64,000 nucleotides of DNA from Halostagnicola kamekurae (GTDB taxonomy: Archaea > Halobacteriota > Halobacteria > Halobacteriales > Natrialbaceae). Below are positions 44,295-54,438 of this stretch, in pieces (position 1 is the first letter of the stretch; each line of letters opens with the position of its first letter). Location: NCBI RefSeq assembly GCF_900116205.1, contig NZ_FOZS01000001.1, positions 248,001-312,000 of the forward strand, given 5' to 3'. The notes below the pieces were generated by a model. The model was not told the DNA's origin, searched no databases, and saw only the letters and a list, made by a program, of their open reading frames with translations. A program made the position numbers and the translations under genes.

Positions 44295-44684
44295 ATGTCA
44301 CTGACCCAGCGGTCGCTCCCACCGGAGGAGCTACCGCCGAACTGGGGACCGGTAGAGCAGAGCGAGGATCGGATCGCGTATCGCCATCGCGCTCCGCGGG
44401 TGACGCTGTTTGCGGCGTGCGTTCCCGCCGATCGGTCTCATCCCTCGCTCGGTCTGAGCCGTTACTGGGAGCTGCGGTACCGCTACTCGGTCGGCGAGTG
44501 CTCCACGACCGAGCTGGTCGGCCGCGTCACGACCTGTAACGCCGCGATCGAGGGACTCCGCCGGTGCATGCTACACGTCCACGAAACGGTCGAATCGCCC
44601 GATAGTCCGCTCGACGTCTGTGCCACGCTGGGATCGGTCTCACTGCCGGCACCCATTCCCGACGAACCGCTGGGGAATTCGTAG
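44295..44684 (+). CDS. Small haloarchaeal protein, function unknown
   Basis: A 129-residue protein with a mixed alpha/beta pattern, including WELRYRYSVGE and CNAAIEGLRRCMLHVHETV. It has four cysteines without a clear metal pattern. No family is recognised. It is divergent from the DUF5783-like gene. An imperfect palindrome, CCTACATAGG, lies about 60 nt upstream. Confidence 0.6.
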   Translation: MSLTQRSLPPEELPPNWGPVEQSEDRIAYRHRAPRVTLFAACVPADRSHPSLGLSRYWELRYRYSVGECSTTELVGRVTTCNAAIEGLRRCMLHVHETVESPDSPLDVCATLGSVSLPAPIPDEPLGNS

Positions 44685-44841
44685 CCTTCGGCGGTCGTCT
44701 CGAAATTCTATATACCATAATGTAGTTTACTGCAAAACATTCGTTCGTTCCCGTGAGAACGAGCACCCTCGCGAGAACCTTTTTCGACCCTCGTACGGCC
44801 GTTTTTCGAGTGCCGGTGTCACTCGAGCCGAGTCGCGCTCC

Positions 44842-46539
44842 CTAATCGTGGACGAGCACGTCCAGTACGTCGGGTCCGTCGTGGGCCAGCGCCTCCGAAA
44901 TGGCCGATTCGATCTCGTCGGGCGTTTCAACGAGTCGCGCGTGCGCACCGTGGCTCTCTGCGCTCTGAACGAGATCCACGGCGGGTTCGAAGTCCATCCC
45001 GACGTACTCGAAGTCCTCATCGGTGCCGCCGTAGAGTCTCTGCATGTTGTCCTTGAGAATCCGGTAGTTGCGGTTGTCGGCGACGACGACTGTCAGATCG
45101 AGCCCGTACCGAGCCGCCGTGTAGACGCTGTTCGGATAGTAGAGGTACGAGCCGTCTCCGACGTACCCGATCACGTCTCGTGACTCCTCGCGCATCGATT
45201 CCGCCAGGGCCGCGCCGACTGACGCAGGAAGTCCGTACCCGAGCCCACCCCCCTTGTTCGAGAGCAGCTGCTGTGGCGAGAACGGAAACCTCGTCAGCAG
45301 CGGATACTTCGACGTCACGCCTTCGTCGACGATCAACGCGTCCGGGGCGACGGCCTCGAGCGCGTCGACGAGTTCGTGTTTTCCCGCCCTGGTTTCGCCG
45401 TCTGGCTTCTCGTCGACGCCCATCGACTCTGCGGCCTCGTCCATCGATTCGCGTACCGAACGGACGTGCTCGAGGCGCGTTTCGTGTTCACCTTCGGAGA
45501 GACGACTCGAGACGCGATCCGCGAGGTCGGCCATGACGGCACCGGGATCGCCGATCACGGCCGCGTCGGCGCGCTGGTTCTTTCCGACTTCCCAGGGGGC
45601 GTCGCTCAGGTGGATGCAGGTCGTGTCCGCGTCGACCAGCGGGTCGTCGTGACGCAGTAGCGTCGTGTTCGACGATACGCCGGCGAAGACGAGCGTATCC
45701 GTCTCGAGCACTTTCGACGCGATTTCTTCGTTCGGCGGGACGAACGAAATCCACTGGTCGTGGTCGGTCGGGAAGTTGATCTCGCTGGTCTGTATCTCGC
45801 CGTGGACCCGCGCGCCCGCCGCCTCCGCGAGGTCGACGGCCGCGTCGACGGCCTGCTCGCCCGCTCGAGCGACGTGGTCGCCGACGATCAATGCGGGATC
45901 GTTCGCGTCCGCGAGCAGGGCCGCTGCGCGCTCTATCTGGTCGTGATCGCCGCCGCCTGCGGTCGGTATCGGCCCGAGCGGCTCGATCGCCTCCGGATCG
46001 ATTTCGGCGCGCATCACGTCCATCGGGAGGCCGAGGAAGACGGGGCCGGTGGGCGGCGTCAGCGCGACGCGAAACGCCCGACGGAGCATCGTCGGCAGGG
46101 CGTTCACGTCGAGTACTTCCTCGGACCACTTGCAGAACTGCTGGGTCAACTCGAGCAGGTCACCGGAGAGGATCGGTTCTTCGTGTCGAAAGTCGCGTTC
46201 GTGGTTGCCGGCGGTGACCACGAGCGGGGCCCCGGCCATCTTCGCGGCGTAGACGTTCCCCAGCCCGTGTGCGAGTCCGGGTGCGATGTGGAGGTTTACG
46301 ACCCCGGCGGGATTGATCGACGAATCGTCGTCCGCGTGGTAGCGTCGCGTACTCGCGTAGCCTCCCGCCATCCCCACCGCGACGTCCTCGTGCAGCCCCA
46401 GTACGTACTCGAGGTCGCTCTCGGCCAGCGCGTTCAACACGGGGAGTTCGGTCGTTCCCGGATTGCCGAACACGTGCGAGACGCCGTAGGACTCGAGGGC
46501 ATCCACGAACAGATCAGCACCAGTGTACTTTGGTACCAT
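44842..46539 (-). CDS. ThDP-dependent enzyme (benzoylformate decarboxylase/acetolactate synthase-like)
   Basis: A 565-residue thiamine-diphosphate enzyme. The N-terminal domain carries HVFGNPGTTELPVL and the conserved Glu in LGLHEDVAVGMAGGYA. The C-terminal ThDP-Mg motif reads GDGSYLYYPNSVYTAARYG, ending at ADNRNYRIL. The absence of an acetolactate small subunit and the LHEDVAVG pattern favour a 2-keto acid decarboxylase such as benzoylformate decarboxylase over acetolactate synthase. The start at 46539 begins MVPKYTGADLF. No pathway partners are adjacent, so the substrate is open. Confidence 0.88.
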   Translation of the reverse strand: MVPKYTGADLFVDALESYGVSHVFGNPGTTELPVLNALAESDLEYVLGLHEDVAVGMAGGYASTRRYHADDDSSINPAGVVNLHIAPGLAHGLGNVYAAKMAGAPLVVTAGNHERDFRHEEPILSGDLLELTQQFCKWSEEVLDVNALPTMLRRAFRVALTPPTGPVFLGLPMDVMRAEIDPEAIEPLGPIPTAGGGDHDQIERAAALLADANDPALIVGDHVARAGEQAVDAAVDLAEAAGARVHGEIQTSEINFPTDHDQWISFVPPNEEIASKVLETDTLVFAGVSSNTTLLRHDDPLVDADTTCIHLSDAPWEVGKNQRADAAVIGDPGAVMADLADRVSSRLSEGEHETRLEHVRSVRESMDEAAESMGVDEKPDGETRAGKHELVDALEAVAPDALIVDEGVTSKYPLLTRFPFSPQQLLSNKGGGLGYGLPASVGAALAESMREESRDVIGYVGDGSYLYYPNSVYTAARYGLDLTVVVADNRNYRILKDNMQRLYGGTDEDFEYVGMDFEPAVDLVQSAESHGAHARLVETPDEIESAISEALAHDGPDVLDVLVHD

Positions 46540-46866
46540 GGCTCGTTCTATCGGGACGGGGGACAAAAAGCGACCCGTCGTTCGCGATCTGATCGCCAGT
46601 TCGGCCCTCTCACTGGTGCATATATTCCATAATGCTATACAGAATCGGGATCGGCGATCGGTCGAAGCGTCTCTCGACTCGGTGACGACGGGCCGCGCTA
46701 CAGGTGAGCGAGGCCGACTGGTTCGGGTCGCCTCGAGGCGATTTACGAGCGGTCACCGCCTCGGAGTTCCGTGGTATTCGTCGGTATCGGTTCTGACACG
46801 AAAACCCGCGCAGACCGAGAGCTTATGGGTGCGACTGTCCTATCGCGTACAGCGACAGTCGGCCTC
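46540..46866. promoter_or_regulatory. Divergent promoter region with 8-bp inverted repeat
   Basis: This 327-nt gap separates the divergent ThDP enzyme and PHP genes. AT-rich DNA near 46618-46640 (CATATATTCC) could serve the leftward gene. An inverted repeat CGACTGTC (46832-46839) / GACAGTCG (46854-46861) ends 5 nt before the PHP ATG and could be an operator or an RNA hairpin masking the start. No gene is seen in the gap. Confidence 0.4.
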
Positions 46867-47619
46867 ATGAACTCGTATCTCCCACTTGCGGTCGATTTTC
46901 ACGTCCACTCTGAGGAGTCCTACGACGGCCACGAGCCGATCGAGCTGATCTTAGAACACGCCGCGGATATCGGCCTCGACGGCGTCGTGATCACGGACCA
47001 CGACGAGATCGACGAGTCGATACGGGCGGCGACCCTCGCTCCGGAGTATGGCCTGATCGGCATTCCGGGCGTGGAAGTGTCGACCTGCCACGGTCACCTG
47101 CTCGCGATCGGCGTTCGCGAACGCCCCGATCCCGGCCTGCCGTTCATGGAGACCGTTCGTCGCGTGCGCGACCTCGGCGGTATCGCGATCGTCCCTCACC
47201 CCTTCCAGCGCTCGCGCCACGGCGTCCGCAAACGCTATCTCGAGGACGCCGACGCGATCGAAGTCTACAACTCGATGGTCTTTACCGGCTACCGAAATCG
47301 CCGCGCGCGAACGTTCGCGCGGCGGCGCGGTTACCCGAAAATCGGGGCCAGCGACGCTCACTACCTCCCGAACGTGGGGAGGGCGTACACCGAAATCCTT
47401 GTCGAACCGACCGCCGAAGCCGACACCAAAGCCGATATCAACGGCGACGAACTCGTCGAGGCGATCCTCGCAGGCAACACGCAGATCCGGGGCAAGCGCA
47501 CCCCGATTCGAAAGAGCTCGGTCCAGTACGCGAAAGGCGCCGTTCGGAAGTCGACGTACATGCTCACCAAGCGAGCGCCGCTTATCCCGACGATTCCGGC
47601 GTCGATGGACCGGTCGTAA
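46867..47619 (+). CDS. PHP-domain phosphoesterase
   Basis: A 250-residue PHP protein. Metal-binding motifs are DFHVHSEESYDGHE (about residues 9-22), ITDHDEID, VEVSTCHGHL, PHPFQRSRHG and GASDAHY. It is a stand-alone PHP hydrolase, the same superfamily as histidinol phosphatase and polymerase proofreading domains. Substrate is unknown. The start at 46867 is preferred because it places the motif near the N-terminus. It is convergent with the DHH gene, with one base between the stops. Confidence 0.88.
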   Translation: MNSYLPLAVDFHVHSEESYDGHEPIELILEHAADIGLDGVVITDHDEIDESIRAATLAPEYGLIGIPGVEVSTCHGHLLAIGVRERPDPGLPFMETVRRVRDLGGIAIVPHPFQRSRHGVRKRYLEDADAIEVYNSMVFTGYRNRRARTFARRRGYPKIGASDAHYLPNVGRAYTEILVEPTAEADTKADINGDELVEAILAGNTQIRGKRTPIRKSSVQYAKGAVRKSTYMLTKRAPLIPTIPASMDRS

Positions 47620-47620
47620 G

Positions 47621-49174
47621 TTACTCGAGTTGTTCGCCGACGATCTCGTCGGCCCGTTCGATGAACGCTGGCGGTTTTCCGGCCGGCACCGTCGCTCCGG
47701 CGGCGACGTCGTGACCGCCGCCGTCGCCGCCGACGGCCCCTGCGGCCTCGCTCATCACGACCGAGAGGTCGAGCCCGTTTCTGACGAGACTGTGAGTCCC
47801 TCGAGCGGAGACTTTGATTTCGCCGTCTTCGCCCTCGCTCCCCGTTTTTTCGGCGAACGCGAAGATCGGTTTGTCGGTGGCGATGCCGTCGTTGCCCATC
47901 GCCATTCCCGCGACGATGCCGACGATGGTCTCTCGAATGCGGTCGCCCGCGTCGAACCACTGGACGTGTTCTTCGGTCGTCACGCCCTCCTGTGTGACCA
48001 GATCGATCCCCTTCGAGAGGTTTTTCCGGTGATTTTGAAGCAGCGTTCGAGCGCGCTCGAGCGCTCCCTCGCGGTTTCCGAGACAGACGCCTAGGCCGAC
48101 GTCGGCCCTTTCGTATCGCGCTGTAGCGTTTAAGAGCGTGGAGAACTCGCTGGCGTCTCGCAGTTCGGTTCCGACCGGTTCGCTGCTCAGCACGTAGGAG
48201 GTACCCACGAGCCCGTCGATTTTCGACGCCGGAACGCCGCTCGAGACGGCTCGCTTTACGAGCGCGCTCGCGACCGTCTGTTTCTCCTCGCCGGTCAGTC
48301 CGGCCCACCGACGCCACTCGCCGTCTCGTTTCAACTCGAGATCGAGCCCGTCGAGAAATCGGAGCGCGCCGTTCGAGTCGTTCGAGATGCCGGGGATGTA
48401 GACGTCGGTGGCGTACTCGAGCAGCTTCGGCAGCGGACGGGTCTGCTTGCCGTAGATCGCGAGGTCGGTCGCGGTCTCGAGGACGCCGGCCTCGACGCCC
48501 TCTTCGACGATTCGCTCGTTTGCCCCGTGGAGTTCGCCGCCGGCGGCCTGCATGTCGCCGACGGCCCCGACGACGGCGAGCGCGGCGAGGTCGCGGTTGT
48601 CCGACCGGGCCGTTGTCCCGCCAGCCGGCGGCCCGTTCGCTGCGGTGTGGTCGCTTGCGGCGGCCCCGCCGGATTCGGCTTCGACTCCGCCGTCGGTCGC
48701 CACGGTTCCGTTCGGCGATTCGCTGCGCTCGGCCGTCTCCGCGAGCGCCCGCGCGAGGACGTAACTCGCTCCCGCGCCCGATAGCTCCGACGCCCCGTTG
48801 ATCCCGAACAGGAGCGGGTTGAGGTGGTACTCGGTCTCTCTGTCCGCGGGCTGGTGGTGGTCGGCGATGACGGGCGTGAACGCGCCCGCGTCCTCGTGCT
48901 CGCCGATCACGTCGAGCTGGCCGCTCCCGAAGTCGGTGAACAGGACGGTCTCGTACTCTCTTGCCGCGATGGCTGCGATCGCTTCCTCGTCGAGTTGTTT
49001 CTCGAACACCGTCTCGAAGGGGATCTCCGCGCGCTCGAGCGCGCTCGCGGCGATCGCCGCGCTGGTGAGCCCGTCGGCGTCGATGTGGGAGGCAAGCAGG
49101 ACGTCGTCGGCCTCACACAGCCGGGTCGCACACGCTCGGGCGCGGTCTTCGAGTTCCGGAACGGGGCCTGACAT
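47621..49174 (-). CDS. DHH/DHHA1 phosphoesterase (RecJ-like)
   Basis: A 517-residue protein with RecJ-type motifs: HIDADGLTSAAI (about residues 29-40), LFTDFGSGQ, IADHHQPAD (about 100-108) and a DHHA1 glycine-rich C-terminal segment (GDGGGHDVAAGATVPAG). It could be a single-strand exonuclease or a nano-RNase; archaeal relatives associate with the replisome (GAN/RecJ), but here the neighbours do not settle the role. A low-complexity Ser/Gly/Ala insert (about 140-190) is typical of haloarchaeal versions. Confidence 0.9.
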   Translation of the reverse strand: MSGPVPELEDRARACATRLCEADDVLLASHIDADGLTSAAIAASALERAEIPFETVFEKQLDEEAIAAIAAREYETVLFTDFGSGQLDVIGEHEDAGAFTPVIADHHQPADRETEYHLNPLLFGINGASELSGAGASYVLARALAETAERSESPNGTVATDGGVEAESGGAAASDHTAANGPPAGGTTARSDNRDLAALAVVGAVGDMQAAGGELHGANERIVEEGVEAGVLETATDLAIYGKQTRPLPKLLEYATDVYIPGISNDSNGALRFLDGLDLELKRDGEWRRWAGLTGEEKQTVASALVKRAVSSGVPASKIDGLVGTSYVLSSEPVGTELRDASEFSTLLNATARYERADVGLGVCLGNREGALERARTLLQNHRKNLSKGIDLVTQEGVTTEEHVQWFDAGDRIRETIVGIVAGMAMGNDGIATDKPIFAFAEKTGSEGEDGEIKVSARGTHSLVRNGLDLSVVMSEAAGAVGGDGGGHDVAAGATVPAGKPPAFIERADEIVGEQLE

Positions 49175-49224
49175 GCGTCTCTGTCGGTTGTGGGTCGGCT
49201 TCCCGGATAAATGTGCGGTCGACG

Positions 49225-49974
49225 CTACTCGAGTTCGGCGACCGTCTCTCGCGCCAGCGTCTCGAAGGTCGCTTCGCTCGCGACGACGTCGACGTCGACG
49301 CCGAGTTCGGCCGCCGTCTCCGCGGTCGGCTCGCCGATGACGCCGACGACGGCGGCGTTCAGACCATCGAGCGCCGCGAGCTCGCCGTTCCCCCCACCGT
49401 TCGCTCGCGCCTGCGCGGCCTCGAGGAAGTGTTCGACGGTCAGCGACGAGGTGAAACAGACCGCATCGAGATCGCCCTCGGCTGCCAGATCGACTGTGCT
49501 ACCGCTGCCGTCGGGGCGGACGAGCCGGTAGAGGATCGTTTCGTGGACGTACGCGCCGGCGGCCTCGAGGCCGGCGAGCAACACGTCGCTGCCGTGGTCG
49601 CTGCGGGCGACTTCGACGCGCGCTCCGTCGACCGCCTCTGTGAGTTCGTCAACGAGTCCGCTCGAGGTGTACTCCTCTGGGACGATGTCCACGTCGTAGC
49701 CGACTCTGCGGAGCGCGTCCGCGGTCGCCGGGCCGATCGCACAGACGCTCGAGTCGCCCGGCTCCCAGCCGGCCTCGGCGACGAGTTCCGCGCCCGTCTT
49801 GCTCGTCAGGACGACGAAATCGGCGTCAGTCCGCGGGGCGACGTCGGTGGGATCGACAGCGAGCATCGGATCCGGCGCGGGGTCGACGCCCAGCGACTCG
49901 AGCACGGAGACGGCGTCGTTGATTCGGTCGTCGTCGGGGCGAAAGACCGCCACCGTCGGGTTCGCTTTCGACAC
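49225..49974 (-). CDS. hemD: Uroporphyrinogen-III synthase
   Basis: A 249-residue enzyme cyclising hydroxymethylbilane to uroporphyrinogen III. The sequence is poorly conserved across this family, but the two-domain pattern is visible: VAVFRPDDDRINDAV at the start, VLTSKTGAELVAEAG, CAIGPATADALRRVGYDVD, and VCFTSSLTVEHFLEAA. It follows the methyltransferase gene by 3 nt, and hemC precedes that, so context makes the call firm. Confidence 0.92.
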   Translation of the reverse strand: MSKANPTVAVFRPDDDRINDAVSVLESLGVDPAPDPMLAVDPTDVAPRTDADFVVLTSKTGAELVAEAGWEPGDSSVCAIGPATADALRRVGYDVDIVPEEYTSSGLVDELTEAVDGARVEVARSDHGSDVLLAGLEAAGAYVHETILYRLVRPDGSGSTVDLAAEGDLDAVCFTSSLTVEHFLEAAQARANGGGNGELAALDGLNAAVVGVIGEPTAETAAELGVDVDVVASEATFETLARETVAELE

Positions 49975-49977
49975 GAT

Positions 49978-50889
49978 TCACTCCTCCGCGCCCGTTGCGG
50001 GCGTCTCGTAGTCGTTTTCGATGAACTCGACGACGGTCTCGCGCGTCGCGGCCACGTCGCCGATCACAGTCACCGCGGGCGGGGAGATCTCCTCCTCGTC
50101 GCGAACGTCGACGATGGTCTCGAGGGTTCCGGTCGCGACCCGCTGGCCCGGCCAGGTGCCCCGCTCGATCAGCGCGACGGGCGTTTCGGGAGCCGTGCCC
50201 GCCTCGAGCAGCGCTGCTGTGTAATCCGGCAGCCGACCGACGCCCATCAGGACGACGATGGTGCCGCCCGTGGCCGCGAGCGCGTCCCAGTCGACCGCCG
50301 AGTCGTCTTTCGTGGGGTCTTCGTGTCCGGTCACGAAACTCACGGAGGAGGCGTGATCGCGGTGGGTGACGGGAACGCCGGCGACGGCCGGGGCGGCGAT
50401 CGCCGAGGTGACGCCGGGGACGACCTCGAACGGAACGCCGCGTTCGGCGAGGTACTCGGCCTCCTCGCCGCCGCGGCCGAACACGAACGAGTCGCCGCCT
50501 TTGAGCCGAACCACGTCTTTCCCCTCGCGGGCGAGTTCGACGAGGCGCTCGTTGATTTCCGACTGGGGCGTTCGCTCGCCGCCAGCTCGTTTACCGACGT
50601 CCTCGCGGCGGTCGTCGGGGAGCGTGTCGATGATCTCCGGACCGGGGAGCTTGTCGTGGAGGACGACGTCGGCGTCCTCGAGCAGCCGCTTTGCCTTGAC
50701 CGTCAGCAGTTCGGGATCGCCGGGGCCGCTCCCGACCAGCGAGACGGTTCCGGTGACCGTCTCTCCCGTCGAACTCGATCCCGCGTTCGAGTCGGTTCCC
50801 CCGTCCGTCTCCGGTTCCGCGTTCGAGTCCGCCTCTGATCTCGCATCCGAGTCCGTCTCCGCGTCCGCCGCGTTCGCGTCGGTCGTCAT
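49978..50889 (-). CDS. cobA: Uroporphyrinogen-III C-methyltransferase
   Basis: A 303-residue SAM-dependent enzyme making precorrin-2 for siroheme, archaeal heme and cobalamin. After a 45-residue Asp/Glu/Ser/Thr-rich N-terminal tail with no domain, the enzyme starts [17 protein letters not shown], followed by [16 protein letters not shown] and [12 protein letters not shown]. These are the standard SUMT motifs. Its ATG overlaps the hemC stop. Haloarchaea make heme from siroheme through the Ahb route, so this enzyme is on the heme path as well. Confidence 0.93.
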   Translation of the reverse strand: MTTDANAADAETDSDARSEADSNAEPETDGGTDSNAGSSSTGETVTGTVSLVGSGPGDPELLTVKAKRLLEDADVVLHDKLPGPEIIDTLPDDRREDVGKRAGGERTPQSEINERLVELAREGKDVVRLKGGDSFVFGRGGEEAEYLAERGVPFEVVPGVTSAIAAPAVAGVPVTHRDHASSVSFVTGHEDPTKDDSAVDWDALAATGGTIVVLMGVGRLPDYTAALLEAGTAPETPVALIERGTWPGQRVATGTLETIVDVRDEEEISPPAVTVIGDVAATRETVVEFIENDYETPATGAEE

Positions 50890-52058
50890 CACTTCCCCTC
50901 CGGCTGGTCGTCCGCGTCGGCCTCGGCGTCGTCTCGAGCCGCCTCGATCAGCGCCGCCGCGCCGCGGTCTTCGAGGTCCCGGGCGAACTCGGCGGCCGCG
51001 TCCGCGTGGCTCTCGGCGGGCAGCTCTCGCGTCGCGATCACGGACTCGTCGCCGTCGCGGTCGAACACGGAGACATTGGTCTGGACGTACTCGCCCTGTA
51101 CGACCGCGTACACGCCAATGGGTGCGATACAGCCGCCGCCGAGCTCCGCGAGGACCGTCCGCTCGACGGTGGTCTCGACGCGACTCCGCGGGTGGTCGAT
51201 CGCTGCGTGAACGTTTTCGGCCGTCTCCCCGTCGGTCGCCGTCACCGCCAGCGCGCCCTGTCCCGGCGCGGGAACGAACGTCTTCGTCGGGAGCCGCTCG
51301 TACTCGACGTGGTGGGCGAGCCCGCTGCGCTCGAGGCCGGCCTCCGCGAGCACGATGGCGTCGTAGTCCGTCTCGACCTCTCGGCCGAGGGCCTGTTTTT
51401 CGATCTCCGAGAGGTCGTCGAACCACTCGTCGACGGTCCGGTTATCGGCCGCGTCGTCGTCTTCGTCGCCAGCTTCGTCGGTATTTTTGTCCTCGTAATC
51501 CGGCTTGTAGCCGCCAGTGTCTCCCTTGCGCTCCTTGTCGGCCTCGCTTCGTTCCGCGTGTTCTTCCTGAAGCGCGGGCGCGAGGAGCTTCTCGAGTCGC
51601 GTGTCGACGTTGCCTCGCAGGGGCGCGACCTCGAGATCCGGCCGCTTCGAACGCAGTTGTGCCCCTCGCCGGAGACTCGAGGTGCCCACGGTGGCCCCCT
51701 CGGGAAGCTCCTCGAGTGTGGTTCCGTCCGGGGTCACGAGAACGTCCCCCGGCTGTCCGCGTTCGGGAACCGCCGCCGTGACAAGCTCTGGGGGCTGTTC
51801 GGTCGGCATGTCTTTCATGGAGTGGATCGCGCCGTCGAGGTCGCCCTCGAGCACCCGCTCGTCGAGTTCGCGCACGAACGCGCCCGTCTTTCCCAGCCGG
51901 TGGATCAACTCGTCGCGAATCTGGTCGCCCGTCGTCTCGACGGTGACGAGTTCGACCTCGTAGCCCCGGTCCTCGAGTTGCTCGGCGACGAGGGCCGCCT
52001 GCCGCCGAGCGAGCGCGGACCCCCGCGTCGCCAATCGTAATCTCCCGCGTGTTCTCAT
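50889..52058 (-). CDS. hemC: Hydroxymethylbilane synthase (porphobilinogen deaminase)
   Basis: A 389-residue enzyme that polymerises four porphobilinogens. The start reads [15 protein letters not shown], and the cofactor-binding Cys lies in [14 protein letters not shown] (about residue 308). A long acidic insert of about 40 residues (near 165-205, [20 protein letters not shown] and beyond) separates the domains, making it longer than bacterial HemC. It heads the hemC-cobA-hemD operon, overlapping cobA by 3 nt. Confidence 0.94.
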   Translation of the reverse strand: MRTRGRLRLATRGSALARRQAALVAEQLEDRGYEVELVTVETTGDQIRDELIHRLGKTGAFVRELDERVLEGDLDGAIHSMKDMPTEQPPELVTAAVPERGQPGDVLVTPDGTTLEELPEGATVGTSSLRRGAQLRSKRPDLEVAPLRGNVDTRLEKLLAPALQEEHAERSEADKERKGDTGGYKPDYEDKNTDEAGDEDDDAADNRTVDEWFDDLSEIEKQALGREVETDYDAIVLAEAGLERSGLAHHVEYERLPTKTFVPAPGQGALAVTATDGETAENVHAAIDHPRSRVETTVERTVLAELGGGCIAPIGVYAVVQGEYVQTNVSVFDRDGDESVIATRELPAESHADAAAEFARDLEDRGAAALIEAARDDAEADADDQPEGK

Positions 52059-52194
52059 AGACACTGATCCGGGCCTCGAGTATGAAAAGCGCACGCTCTG
52101 TCCCTGCTCGCTCGAGCGAGCGGATTGGTGGGCATTCGCACGGCGAAGATGTTCGACAGGATGCTTTAGTCCCCGTAACTGAAATGACCTGTCG

Positions 52195-52563
52195 ATGCCC
52201 GAACGCACGCTCTACGAACGTCTCGGTGGCGAAGACGCGATTGCAGCCGTCGTCGACGAGTTCTACGACCGCGTCATGGCGGACGAACTGGTCGCGGGGT
52301 ACTTCGACGATGTCGATATGCAGAAACAGCGCGCACATCAGGCACAGTTCATCAGTTCGGTCGCCGGCGGCCCGGTCGAGTACTCCGGCGGGGAGATGGC
52401 GGCCGTCCACGACGACATGGGGATCACCCCCCCGGAGTTCCAGGCGATCGCGACCCACCTCGACGACGCGCTTCGGACGTTCGACGTCGACGAAGACGAC
52501 CGCCAGGCGGTCCTCGAGGAGATCGCGAGCTACGAAGACGCGGTCGTGACGGCCGCAGATTGA
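52195..52563 (+). CDS. Truncated hemoglobin, group I
   Basis: A 122-residue 2-on-2 globin. Family marks are LYERLGGEDAIAAVVDEFYDRVM, with the B10 Tyr in EFYDRV, SVAGGPVEYSGGEM, and the proximal F8 His in AVHDDMGI (about residue 72). It would bind heme and handle O2, NO or nitrite. It is divergent from hemC and convergent with hemL, inside the tetrapyrrole gene block, so its synthesis may be linked to heme supply (inference). A TATA-like GCTTTAGT lies about 30 nt upstream. Confidence 0.92.
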   Translation: MPERTLYERLGGEDAIAAVVDEFYDRVMADELVAGYFDDVDMQKQRAHQAQFISSVAGGPVEYSGGEMAAVHDDMGITPPEFQAIATHLDDALRTFDVDEDDRQAVLEEIASYEDAVVTAAD

Positions 52564-52840
52564 CCGTTACTGCCGTGGACTGATCGCCGTCGCCCAGGCG
52601 GACCGGCCGTTCCGTGCGCACGGCAGGTGCTCGCTCGAACGAACGGATCCGCCCACCTCTCTTCCTGACTGGCGAACGAACTATCTCAACGGATACCCTG
52701 CGAAAAAACGCCGGATTCCCTGTATTCACCCGACTAGCGCCCTTCCACTTTGTGGACCACCACCCGACCACTTGTAGATGGGGGTTCGATGCAGATTCTG
52801 AGACGGTTAGTATATATTAAATACGCGCCGTATCTGGCGG

Positions 52841-54187
<1,347 letters not shown>

Positions 54188-54374
54188 GTACGGGCGTTAC
54201 GTATCGCTCGTCAAAGTAGTATCGGGGTCGCTCGACGCGAATCGATCGAGATCGAAAACAGGTCCACCGGCGACCGTTTCGCTCGAGTACAGTCCGCACC
54301 GAAACGGTGGATGTGACGGCCGAGAACTCGAGTGAGCGATGAACCGACTCGAGAGCGTCTTGTGCCGCGGTTCG

Positions 54375-54437
54375 TCTCGCGTCGCAGGCCGTTTCGCGCC
54401 GCGGCACATCTCGCGTCGCAGGTCGTCTCGCGCCGCG
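54375..54437. repeat. 34-bp-period tandem repeat after the amt stop
   Basis: Two 29-nt copies (54375-54403 and 54409-54437) differ at only two positions, and a partial third copy continues to about 54360. The period is 34 nt. They begin directly beyond the amt stop at 54439. They are GC-rich and not part of any supported gene. Confidence 0.7.
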
Positions 54438-54438
54438 A

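Noticed and set aside
44842-46539. Acetolactate synthase assignment for the ThDP enzyme
   Set aside because: There is no small regulatory subunit gene, and the conserved segments fit the 2-keto acid decarboxylase side better, so the broader call was kept.
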